From: JBEEJZ01 sp046046915
GTDB taxonomy: Bacteria; Pseudomonadota; Gammaproteobacteria; Burkholderiales; Burkholderiaceae_C
Assembly: GCA_046046915.1 (NCBI GenBank)
Contig: JBJOIT010000026.1
Span: 1-45,038, forward strand
Length of the DNA stretch: 45,038 bases
Reading direction: 5' to 3'
In this document: one piece after another, positions 1 through 8,081 of the stretch
How positions within the stretch are numbered: the stretch's first letter is position 1
Layout: the number at the start of each line of letters is the position of its first letter
The notes under the pieces: model-generated
Told to the model about the DNA's origin: nothing
Databases searched by the model: none
The model's input: the letters and a program-made list of their open reading frames with translations, nothing else
Translations under genes and position numbers: made by a program

Positions 1-43
1 ACGGGTAGCGCTTGCAGACGTCACGAAATTCGATCTTGGACAT
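1..43 (-). CDS. ABC sugar transporter ATP-binding protein (5' end only)
   Basis: Only the first 14 codons are in the window. They read MSKIEFRDVCKRYP, the typical N-terminus of MalK/UgpC/AglK-type ATPases of carbohydrate ABC importers (the first strand before the A-loop). The ATG is preceded by an AAGGAA ribosome-binding site. It is the last visible gene of the alpha-glucoside operon, 22 bases downstream of the glucosidase stop, so it would energise the two permeases encoded upstream. Walker and signature motifs lie outside the window, so the assignment rests on the N-terminus and the operon position. Confidence 0.8.
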   Translation of the reverse strand, partial: MSKIEFRDVCKRYP

Positions 44-65
44 GGTTGATTCCTTTTAATAAGAC

Positions 66-1718
66 TCACAGCGCGGCAAACATGCCGCCCCAGGCTTGCA
101 ATTGCAGGTCGCCTGCGCTCAGGTGCGCGCCTTCCAGCGGGCTGCCAGCCAGGGGCTGAGCCGCCGCGCACTCCGCGGGCAGGGCCCAGCTCACGGCCTC
201 ATCGCTAAAGTTGAACACGCACATCACGCGTTGGCCGTCGAGTTCACGCACAAAGGCCAGTACTTGCGGATGAGCTGGTAGCAAGGTCATGTCACCCTTC
301 ACCAGGGCAGGCACGCCACGGCGCCATTGCAGCAGGCGGGTGTAAAAGGCCAGCAGGCTGCCGCTATCGGTGCTTTGCATGTCTACCGCGAGAGCGCGAT
401 GCTCACCTGGCACGGGAAGCCACGGCTTGGCGGGGCCAAAGCCGGCTTGCGCCTCATTACCCGACCACGGCATGGGGGTACGGCAACCGTCGCGTCCCTT
501 GAACTTGGGCCACATCGTGATGCCAAACGGGTCTTGCAGGTCTTCGAAGGCAATGCTCGCCTCGGGCAGGCCCAACTCGTCACCTTGGTAGATGCAAGGG
601 CTGCCGCGCAAGCTCATTTGCATGGCGGCAGCCAGGCGCAACAAGCGGGCGTCCGGCTCGGCGCCGCCCCAGCGGGTGGCCACACGCACCACGTCGTGGT
701 TTGACAACGCCCAGCAGGGCCAGCCATTGCCCACGATCTTCAGGAAACGGTCGAACAGCGCATGCAGATAGGTGGCGCTGTGGGGCGTGCCCATCAGGTC
801 AAAGCAATACGCCATGTGCAGCTTGTCGCCGCCCCGGGTGTATTCGGCCATGCGGGCCAGGCCATCGTCGTCGCCAATCTCGCCCACCATGGTGGTGTTG
901 GGGTAAAGGTCTAGCAGGGCGCGCAGGCGCTGTAAGAACACCAAGTTCTCGGGCTGGCTCTTGTCGTGCACATGGCGTTGCCAGCCATAGGGGTTGACTG
1001 AGTCCACCGCCGGGTCATCCACCACGGGCTTGCCCTTGCCGGGGTTGTTACGCAACTGCTGGTCGTGCACGTAGAAGTTGACCGTGTCCAGGCGGTAGCC
1101 GTCCACGCCCAGCTCCAGCCAGAACTTCACGTCGTCCAGAATGGCTTGTTGAACGTCCGGATTGTGGAAGTTCAGGTCAGGCTGGCTGGTCAGGAAGTTG
1201 TGCATGTAGTACTGCAAACGTCCCGTGTCCCATTGCCAGGCGCTGCCGCCAAAGATGCTGAGCCAATTGTTGGGCGGCGTGCCATCGTCCTTGGCCTCGG
1301 CCCACACGTACCAGTCTGCCTTGGCGTTGTCGGTGCTGCTGCGGCTTTCCTTGAACCAGGGGTGCTGGTCCGAGGTGTGCGACAACACTTGGTCGATCAT
1401 GACCTTCAAGCCCAGACTGTGCGCTTTTTTCACCAAGGCCTTGAAGTCGTCCAAGGTGCCAAACATGGGGTCCACGTCGCGGTAGTCACTCACGTCGTAG
1501 CCAAAGTCCTTCATGGGACTCTTGAAGAAGGGCGACAGCCAGATGCCGTCGGCACCAAGCTGGGCCACATGTTCGAGTCGCGCGGTGATGCCTGGCAGGT
1601 CGCCTACGCCATCACCGTTGCTGTCCTGGTAGGAGCGTGGATAAATTTGGTAGATGACGCCGCCGCGCCACCATTCGTTGTTGGGTGCTTTTGCTTGTGG
1701 TTCGGACATGTCGTTCAT
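66..1718 (-). CDS. aglA: GH13 alpha-glucosidase
   Basis: This 550-residue protein is a glycoside hydrolase family 13 enzyme of the alpha-glucosidase/oligo-1,6-glucosidase type. It would release glucose from imported alpha-glucosides in the cytoplasm, as no signal peptide is present. Visible hallmarks are the N-terminal VIYQIYPRSYQDSNGDG barrel start (about 21-37), DQVLSHTSDQH (109-119), the nucleophile region DGYRLD (Asp211), the acid/base VGE (Glu280) and SNHD (Asp342). The start ATG overlaps the stop of the upstream permease by four bases (ATGA), showing translational coupling. The order LacI, binding protein, two permeases, glucosidase, ATPase matches the aglREFGAK operon of rhizobia, which is why the symbol is offered; substrate specificity (sucrose, maltose, trehalose) cannot be read from sequence. 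Confidence 0.93.
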   Translation of the reverse strand: MNDMSEPQAKAPNNEWWRGGVIYQIYPRSYQDSNGDGVGDLPGITARLEHVAQLGADGIWLSPFFKSPMKDFGYDVSDYRDVDPMFGTLDDFKALVKKAHSLGLKVMIDQVLSHTSDQHPWFKESRSSTDNAKADWYVWAEAKDDGTPPNNWLSIFGGSAWQWDTGRLQYYMHNFLTSQPDLNFHNPDVQQAILDDVKFWLELGVDGYRLDTVNFYVHDQQLRNNPGKGKPVVDDPAVDSVNPYGWQRHVHDKSQPENLVFLQRLRALLDLYPNTTMVGEIGDDDGLARMAEYTRGGDKLHMAYCFDLMGTPHSATYLHALFDRFLKIVGNGWPCWALSNHDVVRVATRWGGAEPDARLLRLAAAMQMSLRGSPCIYQGDELGLPEASIAFEDLQDPFGITMWPKFKGRDGCRTPMPWSGNEAQAGFGPAKPWLPVPGEHRALAVDMQSTDSGSLLAFYTRLLQWRRGVPALVKGDMTLLPAHPQVLAFVRELDGQRVMCVFNFSDEAVSWALPAECAAAQPLAGSPLEGAHLSAGDLQLQAWGGMFAAL

Positions 1719-2551
1719 CCTTTAACTGCGCCTGCGGTGAGTCCGGAGACGATCTTTTTCTGAAAGGCCAACACCAGGCCCACGAGCGGCAGGGTCACCA
1801 GTACGGAAGCGGCCATGATGGAGCCCCAGGGCACCTCATAAGCGGTTGCGCCTGAAATCAGGGAGATGCCCACTGGTACGGTGCGCTGCGCATCGTCGAT
1901 GGAGAAAGTCAGGGCGAACAGGAATTCATTCCAGGCGCCGATGAAGGCCAGCAGACCCGTGGACACCAGTGCGGGCCACAACAAGGGCAAAAACACGCTG
2001 AAGACGATGCGGATCGGGGAGCAGCCATCCATGATGGCGGCTTCTTCCAGCTCTTTGGGCAGCTGGCGCATGAAGGTGGTCAGCACCCACACGGTAAATG
2101 GCAGTGTGAACACGGTGTACGGCACCAGCAGGCCGATGGCCTTGTTGTACAGGCCCAGGGAACGGATCAGCTCGAACATGCCCGAGAGCACCGCTACTTG
2201 CGGAAACATGGACACGCCCAGAATGGTCATCAGCAGCAGGCCTTTGCCCTTGAACTGGATGCGGCCCAGCGCATAAGAGGCCGTGACGCTGATGGCCAGC
2301 GACAGCACCACCACCAGGCTGGACACCATGACCGAGTTCATCAGGTGGCGACCAAAGGGCTGGTGACCCTCGAACAGCGCGATGTAATTGTTCAGGCTGG
2401 CTGCAGATGGTATGAATTCGGCGTCAAACAGCGCCGTACCGGTTTTGAGCGACGTTGAAATTGCGTAGAACAGCGGGTAGGTGCACACCACCACCAGCAG
2501 CAAGGCCAGGCTGTAAATGACGATATTGCCCCAGAGAGGTCGGTGGTTCAT
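1715..2551 (-). CDS. Carbohydrate ABC transporter permease, MalG/AglG type
   Basis: This 278-residue inner-membrane protein belongs to the MalG-type permeases. It begins with a membrane segment (about 10-30), carries several more, and has the EAA loop that contacts the ATPase at about residues 168-187 (EEAAIMDGCSPIRIVF). It ends with the usual short basic tail. The gene overlaps both the upstream permease (four bases at 2548-2551) and the downstream glucosidase (four bases at 1715-1718), so the whole block is translated as a coupled unit. Its partner is the MalF-type permease encoded just upstream; together they form the channel for the sugar delivered by the binding protein. Confidence 0.93.
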   Translation of the reverse strand: MNHRPLWGNIVIYSLALLLVVVCTYPLFYAISTSLKTGTALFDAEFIPSAASLNNYIALFEGHQPFGRHLMNSVMVSSLVVVLSLAISVTASYALGRIQFKGKGLLLMTILGVSMFPQVAVLSGMFELIRSLGLYNKAIGLLVPYTVFTLPFTVWVLTTFMRQLPKELEEAAIMDGCSPIRIVFSVFLPLLWPALVSTGLLAFIGAWNEFLFALTFSIDDAQRTVPVGISLISGATAYEVPWGSIMAASVLVTLPLVGLVLAFQKKIVSGLTAGAVKG

Positions 2552-3465
2552 GAATGGGACTCCTCAGCGAAGCGCACGCGAGCGGCACGCAAAAACAGGA
2601 CAGCAGTGAGCAAAATGATCAGGAACAGGGAGGTGGAGGCGGCAGAGCCAAAGCCCATGTTGCCGTTGTCCACCATCTCGCGACGCACAAAGCCCGACAT
2701 GCTGATGGTGCTGTTGTTGCTGGAGGTCAGCACATAGATCAGGTCAAATACGCGCAGCGCGTCCAGCAGTCGAAACACCACGGCCACCATCATGGCAGGC
2801 CAGATCAGAGGCACCGTGACCTTCAGGAACACCCGCAGCGGGTGCACACCATCAACCTTGGCGGCCTCGTAGCAGTCTTTGGGTAGTGTTTGCATGGCGG
2901 CCAGGATCAGCAAGGCCATGAAGGGGGTGGTTTTCCAGACGTCTACTGCGACCACGGTCCAAAGCGCATAGGCGGGATCGGCCGTCCAGGCCATTTTTTC
3001 TGCAATCAGCCCCAGGCTGAGCATGTAGTGGTTAAGCACGCCGAACTGGTCGTGCAGCATCCAGCCAAACATTTTGGCCGACACGATGGTGGGTATGGCC
3101 CAAGGCACCAGCACAGCGGTGCGCACCAGTGCGCGACCCTTGAACTCCTGGTTCAACAGCATGGCGACGGCCAGGCCGATGAGGGTTTCAAAAATCACCG
3201 ACACCACCGAGAACTTGAATGTGTTGAGGATGGAATTGCCCCAGTCGCTCAGCCAGAAGCCTTCGGTGTTGTTTTCATTGAAAAAGAGACCGAACTCACC
3301 CACGTAATTTTCTAGCCCGACAAACTGTGCGGCCGCCAAATCGTTGATGTTCGCGTCAGTCAGACTGAACCAGATGGAACGCGCCAGCGGCCAGACCGCC
3401 ACGGCGGCCATGAGCACGATCATCGGTGTCAAAAACAGCCAGGCTGTTCGGGTACGGGTGTTCAT
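2548..3465 (-). CDS. Carbohydrate ABC transporter permease, MalF/AglF type
   Basis: This protein of about 305 residues is the MalF-type permease, with an N-terminal membrane segment after MNTRTRTAWLF, several further hydrophobic helices and the EAA motif (YEAAKVDGVHPLRVF) in the second half. An in-frame ATG lies five codons upstream at 3480, but GGAAG sits directly against it. The ATG at 3465 has the same GGAAG with an eight-base spacer and is the better start. A terminator-like hairpin lies just upstream (3481-3523), so this gene is probably transcribed at a lower level than the binding-protein gene before it. The stop overlaps the next permease by four bases. Confidence 0.92.
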   Translation of the reverse strand: MNTRTRTAWLFLTPMIVLMAAVAVWPLARSIWFSLTDANINDLAAAQFVGLENYVGEFGLFFNENNTEGFWLSDWGNSILNTFKFSVVSVIFETLIGLAVAMLLNQEFKGRALVRTAVLVPWAIPTIVSAKMFGWMLHDQFGVLNHYMLSLGLIAEKMAWTADPAYALWTVVAVDVWKTTPFMALLILAAMQTLPKDCYEAAKVDGVHPLRVFLKVTVPLIWPAMMVAVVFRLLDALRVFDLIYVLTSSNNSTISMSGFVRREMVDNGNMGFGSAASTSLFLIILLTAVLFLRAARVRFAEESHS

Positions 3466-3480
3466 AGCGTCATCTTCCAA

Positions 3481-3523
3481 GAAATAAAAATGGGCGGATG
3501 AGTTCGGAAGTTCTCAACCGCCC
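3481..3523 (-). terminator. Attenuating hairpin between binding-protein and permease genes
   Basis: Read on the minus strand, GGGCGG and TGAG pair with CTCA and CCGCCC around a ten-base loop, with a single A-A mismatch. The stem is followed by ATTTTTATTTC, a U-rich tail at 3481-3491. This has the form of an intrinsic terminator, placed after the binding-protein gene and 16 bases before the permease start. Such partial terminators are known to keep binding protein in excess over membrane components in ABC operons; that role here is inferred. Confidence 0.72.
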
Positions 3524-3533
3524 CGCGTTGGGT

Positions 3534-3559
3534 ACCGGCCCTGCATCAGCAGAACCGGT
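3534..3559 (-). repeat. Second intergenic hairpin after the binding-protein gene
   Basis: ACCGG and CCGGT enclose an inner CTGC-ATCA-GCAG stem. It begins about ten bases after the stop of the binding-protein gene and precedes the terminator-like hairpin. There is no U-rich tail, so an mRNA 3'-end-protecting role is more likely than termination. This is inferred from position. Confidence 0.5.
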
Positions 3560-3570
3560 CCACTCAAGCA

Positions 3571-4836
3571 TCAGCCCTTGGTGCGGGTAACTTGCTTGAG
3601 CTTGCCTTCCAGCTTCTTGACAGCCGCTGCACCGTTGGACTTGCCAGACAGCACTTCGTGGGTTGCATCCCAGAAAGCGTTGGACACTTCGGGGTACTTC
3701 AAGCCGGTGACCGTTGCAGGACGGGCCACAGCGCTGGTGAACACGTCATACAGGTCGCCCATGAAGGGGTTGGCGGCCAACACTTCCTTGTCCTTGTAAA
3801 GGGACGGGATGGTGGGGTTGTAGGAACCATTGATGGCGCGGTCTTTTTGAACTTCAGGGCTGGTCATGTACATGGCCAGGTCTGCAGCTTCCTTCTCCAC
3901 CTTGGAGTACTTGCTCACAGCCAGTTGCCAGCCACCCAAAGTAGCGGCGTTCTTGCCATTGGCACCGCCCTTGGGCAATGCTGCCACGCCGATCTTGCCC
4001 TTGATGGGGCTGTCGTCCTTGTTGCCCAGCGACCATGCATAGGGCCAGTTGCGCATGAACGCAGCGTTACCAGCTTGCCACACGCCACGGGCGTCTTCTT
4101 CACCGTAGTTCAAAACGCCCTGGGGTGCAATCTTGCCAATCCAGGAAGCAGCAGTGTCCAGTGCCTTGGCAGCGTTGGCGTTGTTGATGGAGATCTTGCC
4201 GTCGCTCTCGATGATCGAGCCGCCGCCGTAGCTGTACACCCACTCCAGGGCGTCACAGGTCAGGCCTTCGTAGGCCTTGGCCTGGAACACGAAGCCCTGG
4301 AAATCCTTGTTGCCGGCAGTGCGCTCGCCGTCCTGGATCTTGGCTGCTGCTGCTGCCAAGTCTTCCCAGGTGCCAGGTGCCTTCAGGTTGTACTTGGCCA
4401 CCAGATCCTTGCGGTAGAACAGCAGGCCGGCATCAGTGAACCAGGGCATGCCCAGCAGCTTGCCGCCCACGGTGTTGTTGGCCACGATCGCGGGGAAGTG
4501 GTTTTTCTCAGCACCCTTGGAGTACTTCTTCAGGTCGACCAGGTGATCCTTGATCACGCCAGGCCAGACCACGTCGATCATCATCACGTCCACGTCGGTG
4601 GACTTGGCTGCGAACAGCTGGCGGTACAGGGCCAGGCTGTCGGTCGTGTTGTTGGGGGGAGAGAACATCTTGACCGTGTTGCCGGTCTTGGCAGCCCAAG
4701 CGTCCGCGTGCTTCTTGCAGGTCTCGTAGTCCTGGCCGCTGGTGCCGCAGGAGATGGTCACGGTGGCCGCTTGCACGGCTGTCATTGCAAAAGGCACGGC
4801 CATGGCCAACAGGGCGGCCTTGAAGGTAATTTTCAT
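3571..4836 (-). CDS. Extracellular sugar-binding protein of the ABC transporter
   Basis: This 421-residue periplasmic solute-binding protein (family 1, MalE/AglE-like) starts with a Sec signal peptide: positive Lys residues, a hydrophobic core to about residue 20 and a probable cleavage site after VQA (23). The mature part has the usual two-lobe composition, including the recognisable GMPWFTDAGLLFYRKDL stretch. A GGAGA ribosome-binding site precedes the ATG. It is the first structural gene after the LacI regulator and lies 228 bases from it, so it probably heads its own transcript. The alpha-glucosidase in the same operon points to alpha-glucosides as ligands. Confidence 0.93.
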   Translation of the reverse strand: MKITFKAALLAMAVPFAMTAVQAATVTISCGTSGQDYETCKKHADAWAAKTGNTVKMFSPPNNTTDSLALYRQLFAAKSTDVDVMMIDVVWPGVIKDHLVDLKKYSKGAEKNHFPAIVANNTVGGKLLGMPWFTDAGLLFYRKDLVAKYNLKAPGTWEDLAAAAAKIQDGERTAGNKDFQGFVFQAKAYEGLTCDALEWVYSYGGGSIIESDGKISINNANAAKALDTAASWIGKIAPQGVLNYGEEDARGVWQAGNAAFMRNWPYAWSLGNKDDSPIKGKIGVAALPKGGANGKNAATLGGWQLAVSKYSKVEKEAADLAMYMTSPEVQKDRAINGSYNPTIPSLYKDKEVLAANPFMGDLYDVFTSAVARPATVTGLKYPEVSNAFWDATHEVLSGKSNGAAAVKKLEGKLKQVTRTKG

Positions 4837-4902
4837 GAATGAGTTCTCCAGCTAGGTTCAGTTTGAAATACGCGGTCTGGGCTTTCTGCCTGAACGTCTC
4901 TG

Positions 4903-4917
4903 GGGAAGTAATTTCCC
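4903..4917. repeat. Imperfect palindrome in the leader of the sugar operon
   Basis: GGGAA and TTCCC flank GTAAT, making a 15-base imperfect palindrome about 70 bases before the binding-protein start. It would lie just after the proposed transcription start. It could be a protein-binding site or a small leader stem; sequence alone does not decide. Confidence 0.3.
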
Positions 4918-4929
4918 TTCAGGCGCTCG

Positions 4930-4958
4930 CTTTAAGCTGACTGCGAGCTGAATTTCAA
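4930..4958 (-). promoter_or_regulatory. Tentative promoter of the alpha-glucoside operon
   Basis: On the minus strand TTGAAA (4958-4953) is five of six to the -35 consensus. Seventeen bases downstream lies TTAAAG (4935-4930), a weak -10 match. The pair is adjacent to the LacI-type operator and in the right place to drive the binding-protein gene, but the weak -10 leaves this uncertain. Confidence 0.35.
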
Positions 4959-4964
4959 CAAAAT

Positions 4965-4978
4965 TGCAAACGATTGCA
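4965..4978. promoter_or_regulatory. LacI-family operator
   Basis: TGCAAACGATTGCA is a near-perfect 14-base palindrome (12 of 14 positions symmetric) with the central CG typical of operators of LacI/GalR regulators. It sits seven bases from the tentative -35 box and between the regulator gene and the operon, so the LacI-type protein encoded at 5065-6132 is its likely ligand. Confidence 0.75.
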
Positions 4979-5023
4979 TACTAGGGAAAACCCGTAACTC
5001 GTCGAATATTCTTTTGCCCAAAC

Positions 5024-5040
5024 CGGTAATTTTGTTACCG
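5024..5040. promoter_or_regulatory. CGGTAA-N5-TTACCG inverted repeat
   Basis: Perfect six-base arms flank TTTTG, 24 bases after the end of the LacI gene. No U-run follows on either strand, so it does not look like an intrinsic terminator. It may be a second operator or a weak transcript-end structure. Confidence 0.4.
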
Positions 5041-5064
5041 ATGCATCACTGCAAGTGACGCTGG

Positions 5065-6132
5065 TTATTGGCTGCTGTCGCGTTTGATGAGTTCTGCCGG
5101 CAGCACCACGGCGCCAGGATGTGCTTCTGCCAGTAGCTCGAAAAGCATGCGCACCATGGTGCTTGCGGCGAGGTCGGTGGGTTGTCGCACGGAGGTAATG
5201 GACGGGTGCAGGTGGGCGGACATCTCGACGTCGTCGTAACCTACCACCTTGACATCGCGTGGCACATGCAGCCCGCGCTCGCTGACAGCCGCAATCACTG
5301 ACATGGCCGCCACGTCACTGGTAGCGAACACACCATCGAAGCGGATGCCTTGCGCGACCCAGTCACCAATTGCTTGTCGCAAGGCGCTGTCCTGAAACAG
5401 GATGGGCTTGTAAAGCAACGGATCAGGCCGCAAGCCTCGCTCGGCCAGAGCGCGCGCGTAGCCGTTGTGGCGCAGCATGACTTCTGGGTGGGTCACATCG
5501 CCCAGAAATGCAATTTCTCGGCAGCCTTGCGCCATCAGGTGATGGGTGGCCAGGTAGCCGCCTTGTTCGTTGTCGCCGCCCACTATGGCATAGCGCGTGT
5601 CGGGCAGGCCTGCCCCCCACACCACCATGGGAATTCCCCGGCCAGCCAGTTCATTGAGGTAGTCGTGGCAGGTCATTTGCCCCACCACCAGCAGCCCGGC
5701 AACCTGACCGCTTTCCACCAGCGTTGCCAGCATGTGCTGACGCTCCACCGTGACCCGGCTCAACAGCAGACTCATGCCACGTTGGTCCAGCTCGTCCGCA
5801 ATGTGGCCCACCAGACTGAGGATGAAGGGATCTGAAATCATTTGAAGGCTGTCGCCCATGACCGCGACCGCCACCGTTTGCACGTCACGCTTGCGCAGAT
5901 TGGCCGCGCCGACGTTGATCTGGTAGTTCATGGAGCGTGCCAGTTCGGCAATGCGCTCGCGTGTCTCGGCTCTGATCAGGGGGTTGCCAGCCAGCGCGCG
6001 CGACACCGTCGAGGTGGACACGCCTGCCAGCCGCGCGATGTCGGCCATCAGCATGCGCCGGTCTCGCGGGCTAGTAGCTGTTGGTGCGGGCGCGCTGCCG
6101 GGTGGCGTTGCAGAAAGACGGGCAGGGGACAT
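5065..6132 (-). CDS. LacI-family transcriptional regulator (AglR-like)
   Basis: This protein of up to 355 residues carries a LacI-type helix-turn-helix at about residues 28-50 (DIARLAGVSTSTVSRAL), followed by the hinge helix region and a periplasmic-binding-protein-like sugar-sensing domain (about 85-350, with VVGYDDVEMSAH near the end). The ATG at 6132 lacks a good ribosome-binding site. Family members usually begin only a few residues before the DNA-binding helix, so the in-frame ATGs at MLMADIARL (6051 and 6045) are plausible alternative starts. It precedes the sugar ABC operon in the same direction, with an operator-like palindrome between them, so it most likely controls that operon in response to the sugar or a metabolite. 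Confidence 0.9.
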   Translation of the reverse strand: MSPARLSATPPGSAPAPTATSPRDRRMLMADIARLAGVSTSTVSRALAGNPLIRAETRERIAELARSMNYQINVGAANLRKRDVQTVAVAVMGDSLQMISDPFILSLVGHIADELDQRGMSLLLSRVTVERQHMLATLVESGQVAGLLVVGQMTCHDYLNELAGRGIPMVVWGAGLPDTRYAIVGGDNEQGGYLATHHLMAQGCREIAFLGDVTHPEVMLRHNGYARALAERGLRPDPLLYKPILFQDSALRQAIGDWVAQGIRFDGVFATSDVAAMSVIAAVSERGLHVPRDVKVVGYDDVEMSAHLHPSITSVRQPTDLAASTMVRMLFELLAEAHPGAVVLPAELIKRDSSQ

Positions 6133-6295
6133 GAGGGTCGTGTGTGCGCAAGTTCGGGCCTGTGCGCGTTGGACAAAACGGCCTTGAGGGCCCGAATCTT
6201 ATGACAGCTTGATACGGGAAAGGAAGGTGCTCAAAGCAGATGCGCGTGCCCAAGGGTTTTGATTGGTGCCGCGAGCAGCCCAAGAACCGCGCCCC

Positions 6296-6301
6296 TACAC
6301 T
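6296..6301 (+). promoter_or_regulatory. -10-like hexamer just before the photolyase gene
   Basis: TACACT ends eight bases before the ATG at 6310, and no Shine-Dalgarno sequence is present. A transcript from here would have almost no leader. No clear -35 box was seen. Confidence 0.4.
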
Positions 6302-6309
6302 GCCGCGCC

Positions 6310-7884
6310 ATGACGACACTGGTCTGGTTCAAGCGCGATTTGAGGGTGAGCGACCACGCACCGCTGCACACAGCCGCGATGGCGGGCCGGGCGCTGGGCC
6401 TGTACGTGATTGAGCCCGAGTGGCTGGCCAGCCCCGAGTGCGATGCCCGCCACCTCGCCTTTGTGCTGGACTGCCTGCGTGAGCTGCGCCGTGACCTGGC
6501 CGAACGGGGTTTGCCACTGGTGGTTCGGGTGGGCCCGGTCCTGCCCTTGCTGGCACGATTGCATCAGCGTCTGGGCCTGACCCAGATCGTGAGCCACGAA
6601 GAAACCGGGCCAGGCTGGAGCTATGCGCGTGACCGTGCCGTGGGCGCCTGGTGCGTGGCCCACCGAGTGCCCTGGCAAGAATTTACCCAGACGGGCGTGG
6701 TGCGGCGCCTGCGCTCACGCAATGCCTGGGCCCGCACCTGGCAGGCGCGCATGGATGCGCCAGTGCTGCCTGCACCCGCTTCCTTTGCGGGCGTGCCTGA
6801 CGTGCCGGTGCAGCAGCGGGAGTTGCCCACCCTGCAGGACCTGGGCATGGCCCCGCCGACCTGCACTCTGCAGGCAGGGGGCGAGGCGGCTGCCTTGGCC
6901 ACCTTGACTGATTTTTTGACCTTTCGGGGGCGTGACTACCGTCGCGCCCTGTCTAGCCCGCTCACCGCCGAAGAAGGGTGCAGCCGCCTGAGCCCGCATC
7001 TGGCATTTGGTACGGTGTCGATGCGCACCGTGCACCAGGCCACAGAGCGTGAGATAGCCCAGGCCAGTGCCAGCGCAGACCTTGCGGACCGCCAACGTGC
7101 TTACGGCTTGCGCGGGTTTGCAGGTCGATTGCGCTGGCATTGCCATTTCATGCAAAAACTTGAAGACGAGCCAGGCATTGAGTACCGCAATTTCGCCCGA
7201 GCCTATGACGGCCTGCGCCCAGGGGACGAGCCCACGCCCTGGACGGATGAAGCCCAGCGGCGCTTTGAGGCCTGGTGCACCGGCCGCACCGGCTACCCCA
7301 TGGTGGATGCCTGCATGCGCTCGTTGATCGCCACCGGCTGGCTCAACTTTCGCATGCGCGCCATGCTGGTGAGTTTTGCCTCCTACCACCTGTGGCTGCA
7401 TTGGCGTCCCACGGGGCTGTTTCTGGCCCGTCAGTTTCTCGACTTCGAGGCCGGCATCCATTGGTCGCAAATGCAGATGCAAAGCGGCACCACGGGCATC
7501 AACACCTTGCGCATCTACTCGCCCACCCGCCAGGCGCAGGACCACGACCCCGAAGGCCTGTTCATCCGCCGCTGGGTGCCCGAATTGCGTCATGTGCCGC
7601 TGCCCTTGCTGGCGCAGCCATGGCGGCTGAACGATGGCCGTCACCCGGACTATCCCGCGCCCATCGTGGACGATCGAACCGCCATTCAGTGGGCCAAAGA
7701 CCAGCTCTACCCGCTGCGCAAAACACCCCAGGCCCGCGAGGAGGCCGATGCCATTCAGCAGCGCCATGGCTCGCGCAAATCGGGCCTGCAACCCAGTGGC
7801 ACACGCGCCAGGGTCCGGCGCGCCACGTCGGAGCCCCTGCATCCGGGGCAAGCAGATCTCTTCGGTTTCGGGGCGGAGGCATGA
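6310..7884 (+). CDS. Cryptochrome/photolyase family protein
   Basis: The 524-residue product has the complete photolyase architecture. An N-terminal alpha/beta antenna domain starts at the diagnostic LVWFKRDLRVSDHAPL and runs to about residue 130. The C-terminal FAD-binding domain follows, with LSPHLAFGTVSMR, GRTGYPMVDACMRSL, ATGWLNFRMR and HWSQMQMQSGTTGIN. It probably repairs UV-induced pyrimidine dimers with light, or senses blue light. An upstream in-frame ATG at 6259 is rejected because homologous sequence begins at 6310. The stop overlaps the DUF2256 gene by four bases, and the same string of overlaps continues through three further genes. Confidence 0.93.
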   Translation: MTTLVWFKRDLRVSDHAPLHTAAMAGRALGLYVIEPEWLASPECDARHLAFVLDCLRELRRDLAERGLPLVVRVGPVLPLLARLHQRLGLTQIVSHEETGPGWSYARDRAVGAWCVAHRVPWQEFTQTGVVRRLRSRNAWARTWQARMDAPVLPAPASFAGVPDVPVQQRELPTLQDLGMAPPTCTLQAGGEAAALATLTDFLTFRGRDYRRALSSPLTAEEGCSRLSPHLAFGTVSMRTVHQATEREIAQASASADLADRQRAYGLRGFAGRLRWHCHFMQKLEDEPGIEYRNFARAYDGLRPGDEPTPWTDEAQRRFEAWCTGRTGYPMVDACMRSLIATGWLNFRMRAMLVSFASYHLWLHWRPTGLFLARQFLDFEAGIHWSQMQMQSGTTGINTLRIYSPTRQAQDHDPEGLFIRRWVPELRHVPLPLLAQPWRLNDGRHPDYPAPIVDDRTAIQWAKDQLYPLRKTPQAREEADAIQQRHGSRKSGLQPSGTRARVRRATSEPLHPGQADLFGFGAEA

Positions 7885-8081
7885 GCCGCAAAACCGGGGC
7901 CTCTTCTGGGGGTACGCCCGCCAGCTTCAAGGGCAACAAACGCTACCTGCCCGTCAAACCCTGCGTGGCCTGCGGCCGTGACATGGTTTGGCGCAAAAGC
8001 TGGGCCAAAAACTGGGAGGCGGTCAAATACTGCAGCGAAGCTTGTCGTCGTCTGGGTGACCCGGACAGCCGTCTTAAATGA
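7881..8081 (+). CDS. DUF2256 domain protein
   Basis: This small, basic 66-residue protein carries four cysteines in a CxxC...CxxxC arrangement (PCVACGRDM and YCSEACRR) that look like a zinc knuckle, with KSWAKNWEAVKYC between them. This is the DUF2256 signature. The family has no established function but is repeatedly encoded next to photolyase/cryptochrome genes. The ATG overlaps the photolyase stop (ATGA), and the stop overlaps the next ATG (ATGA), so translation is coupled on both sides. A nucleic-acid-binding or accessory role to the flavoproteins is inference. Confidence 0.88.
   Translation: MSRKTGASSGGTPASFKGNKRYLPVKPCVACGRDMVWRKSWAKNWEAVKYCSEACRRLGDPDSRLK

Noticed and set aside
5024..5040. 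Intrinsic terminator of the LacI-type gene
   Set aside because: The stem is only six bases with an AT-rich middle and no U-tract on the minus strand.
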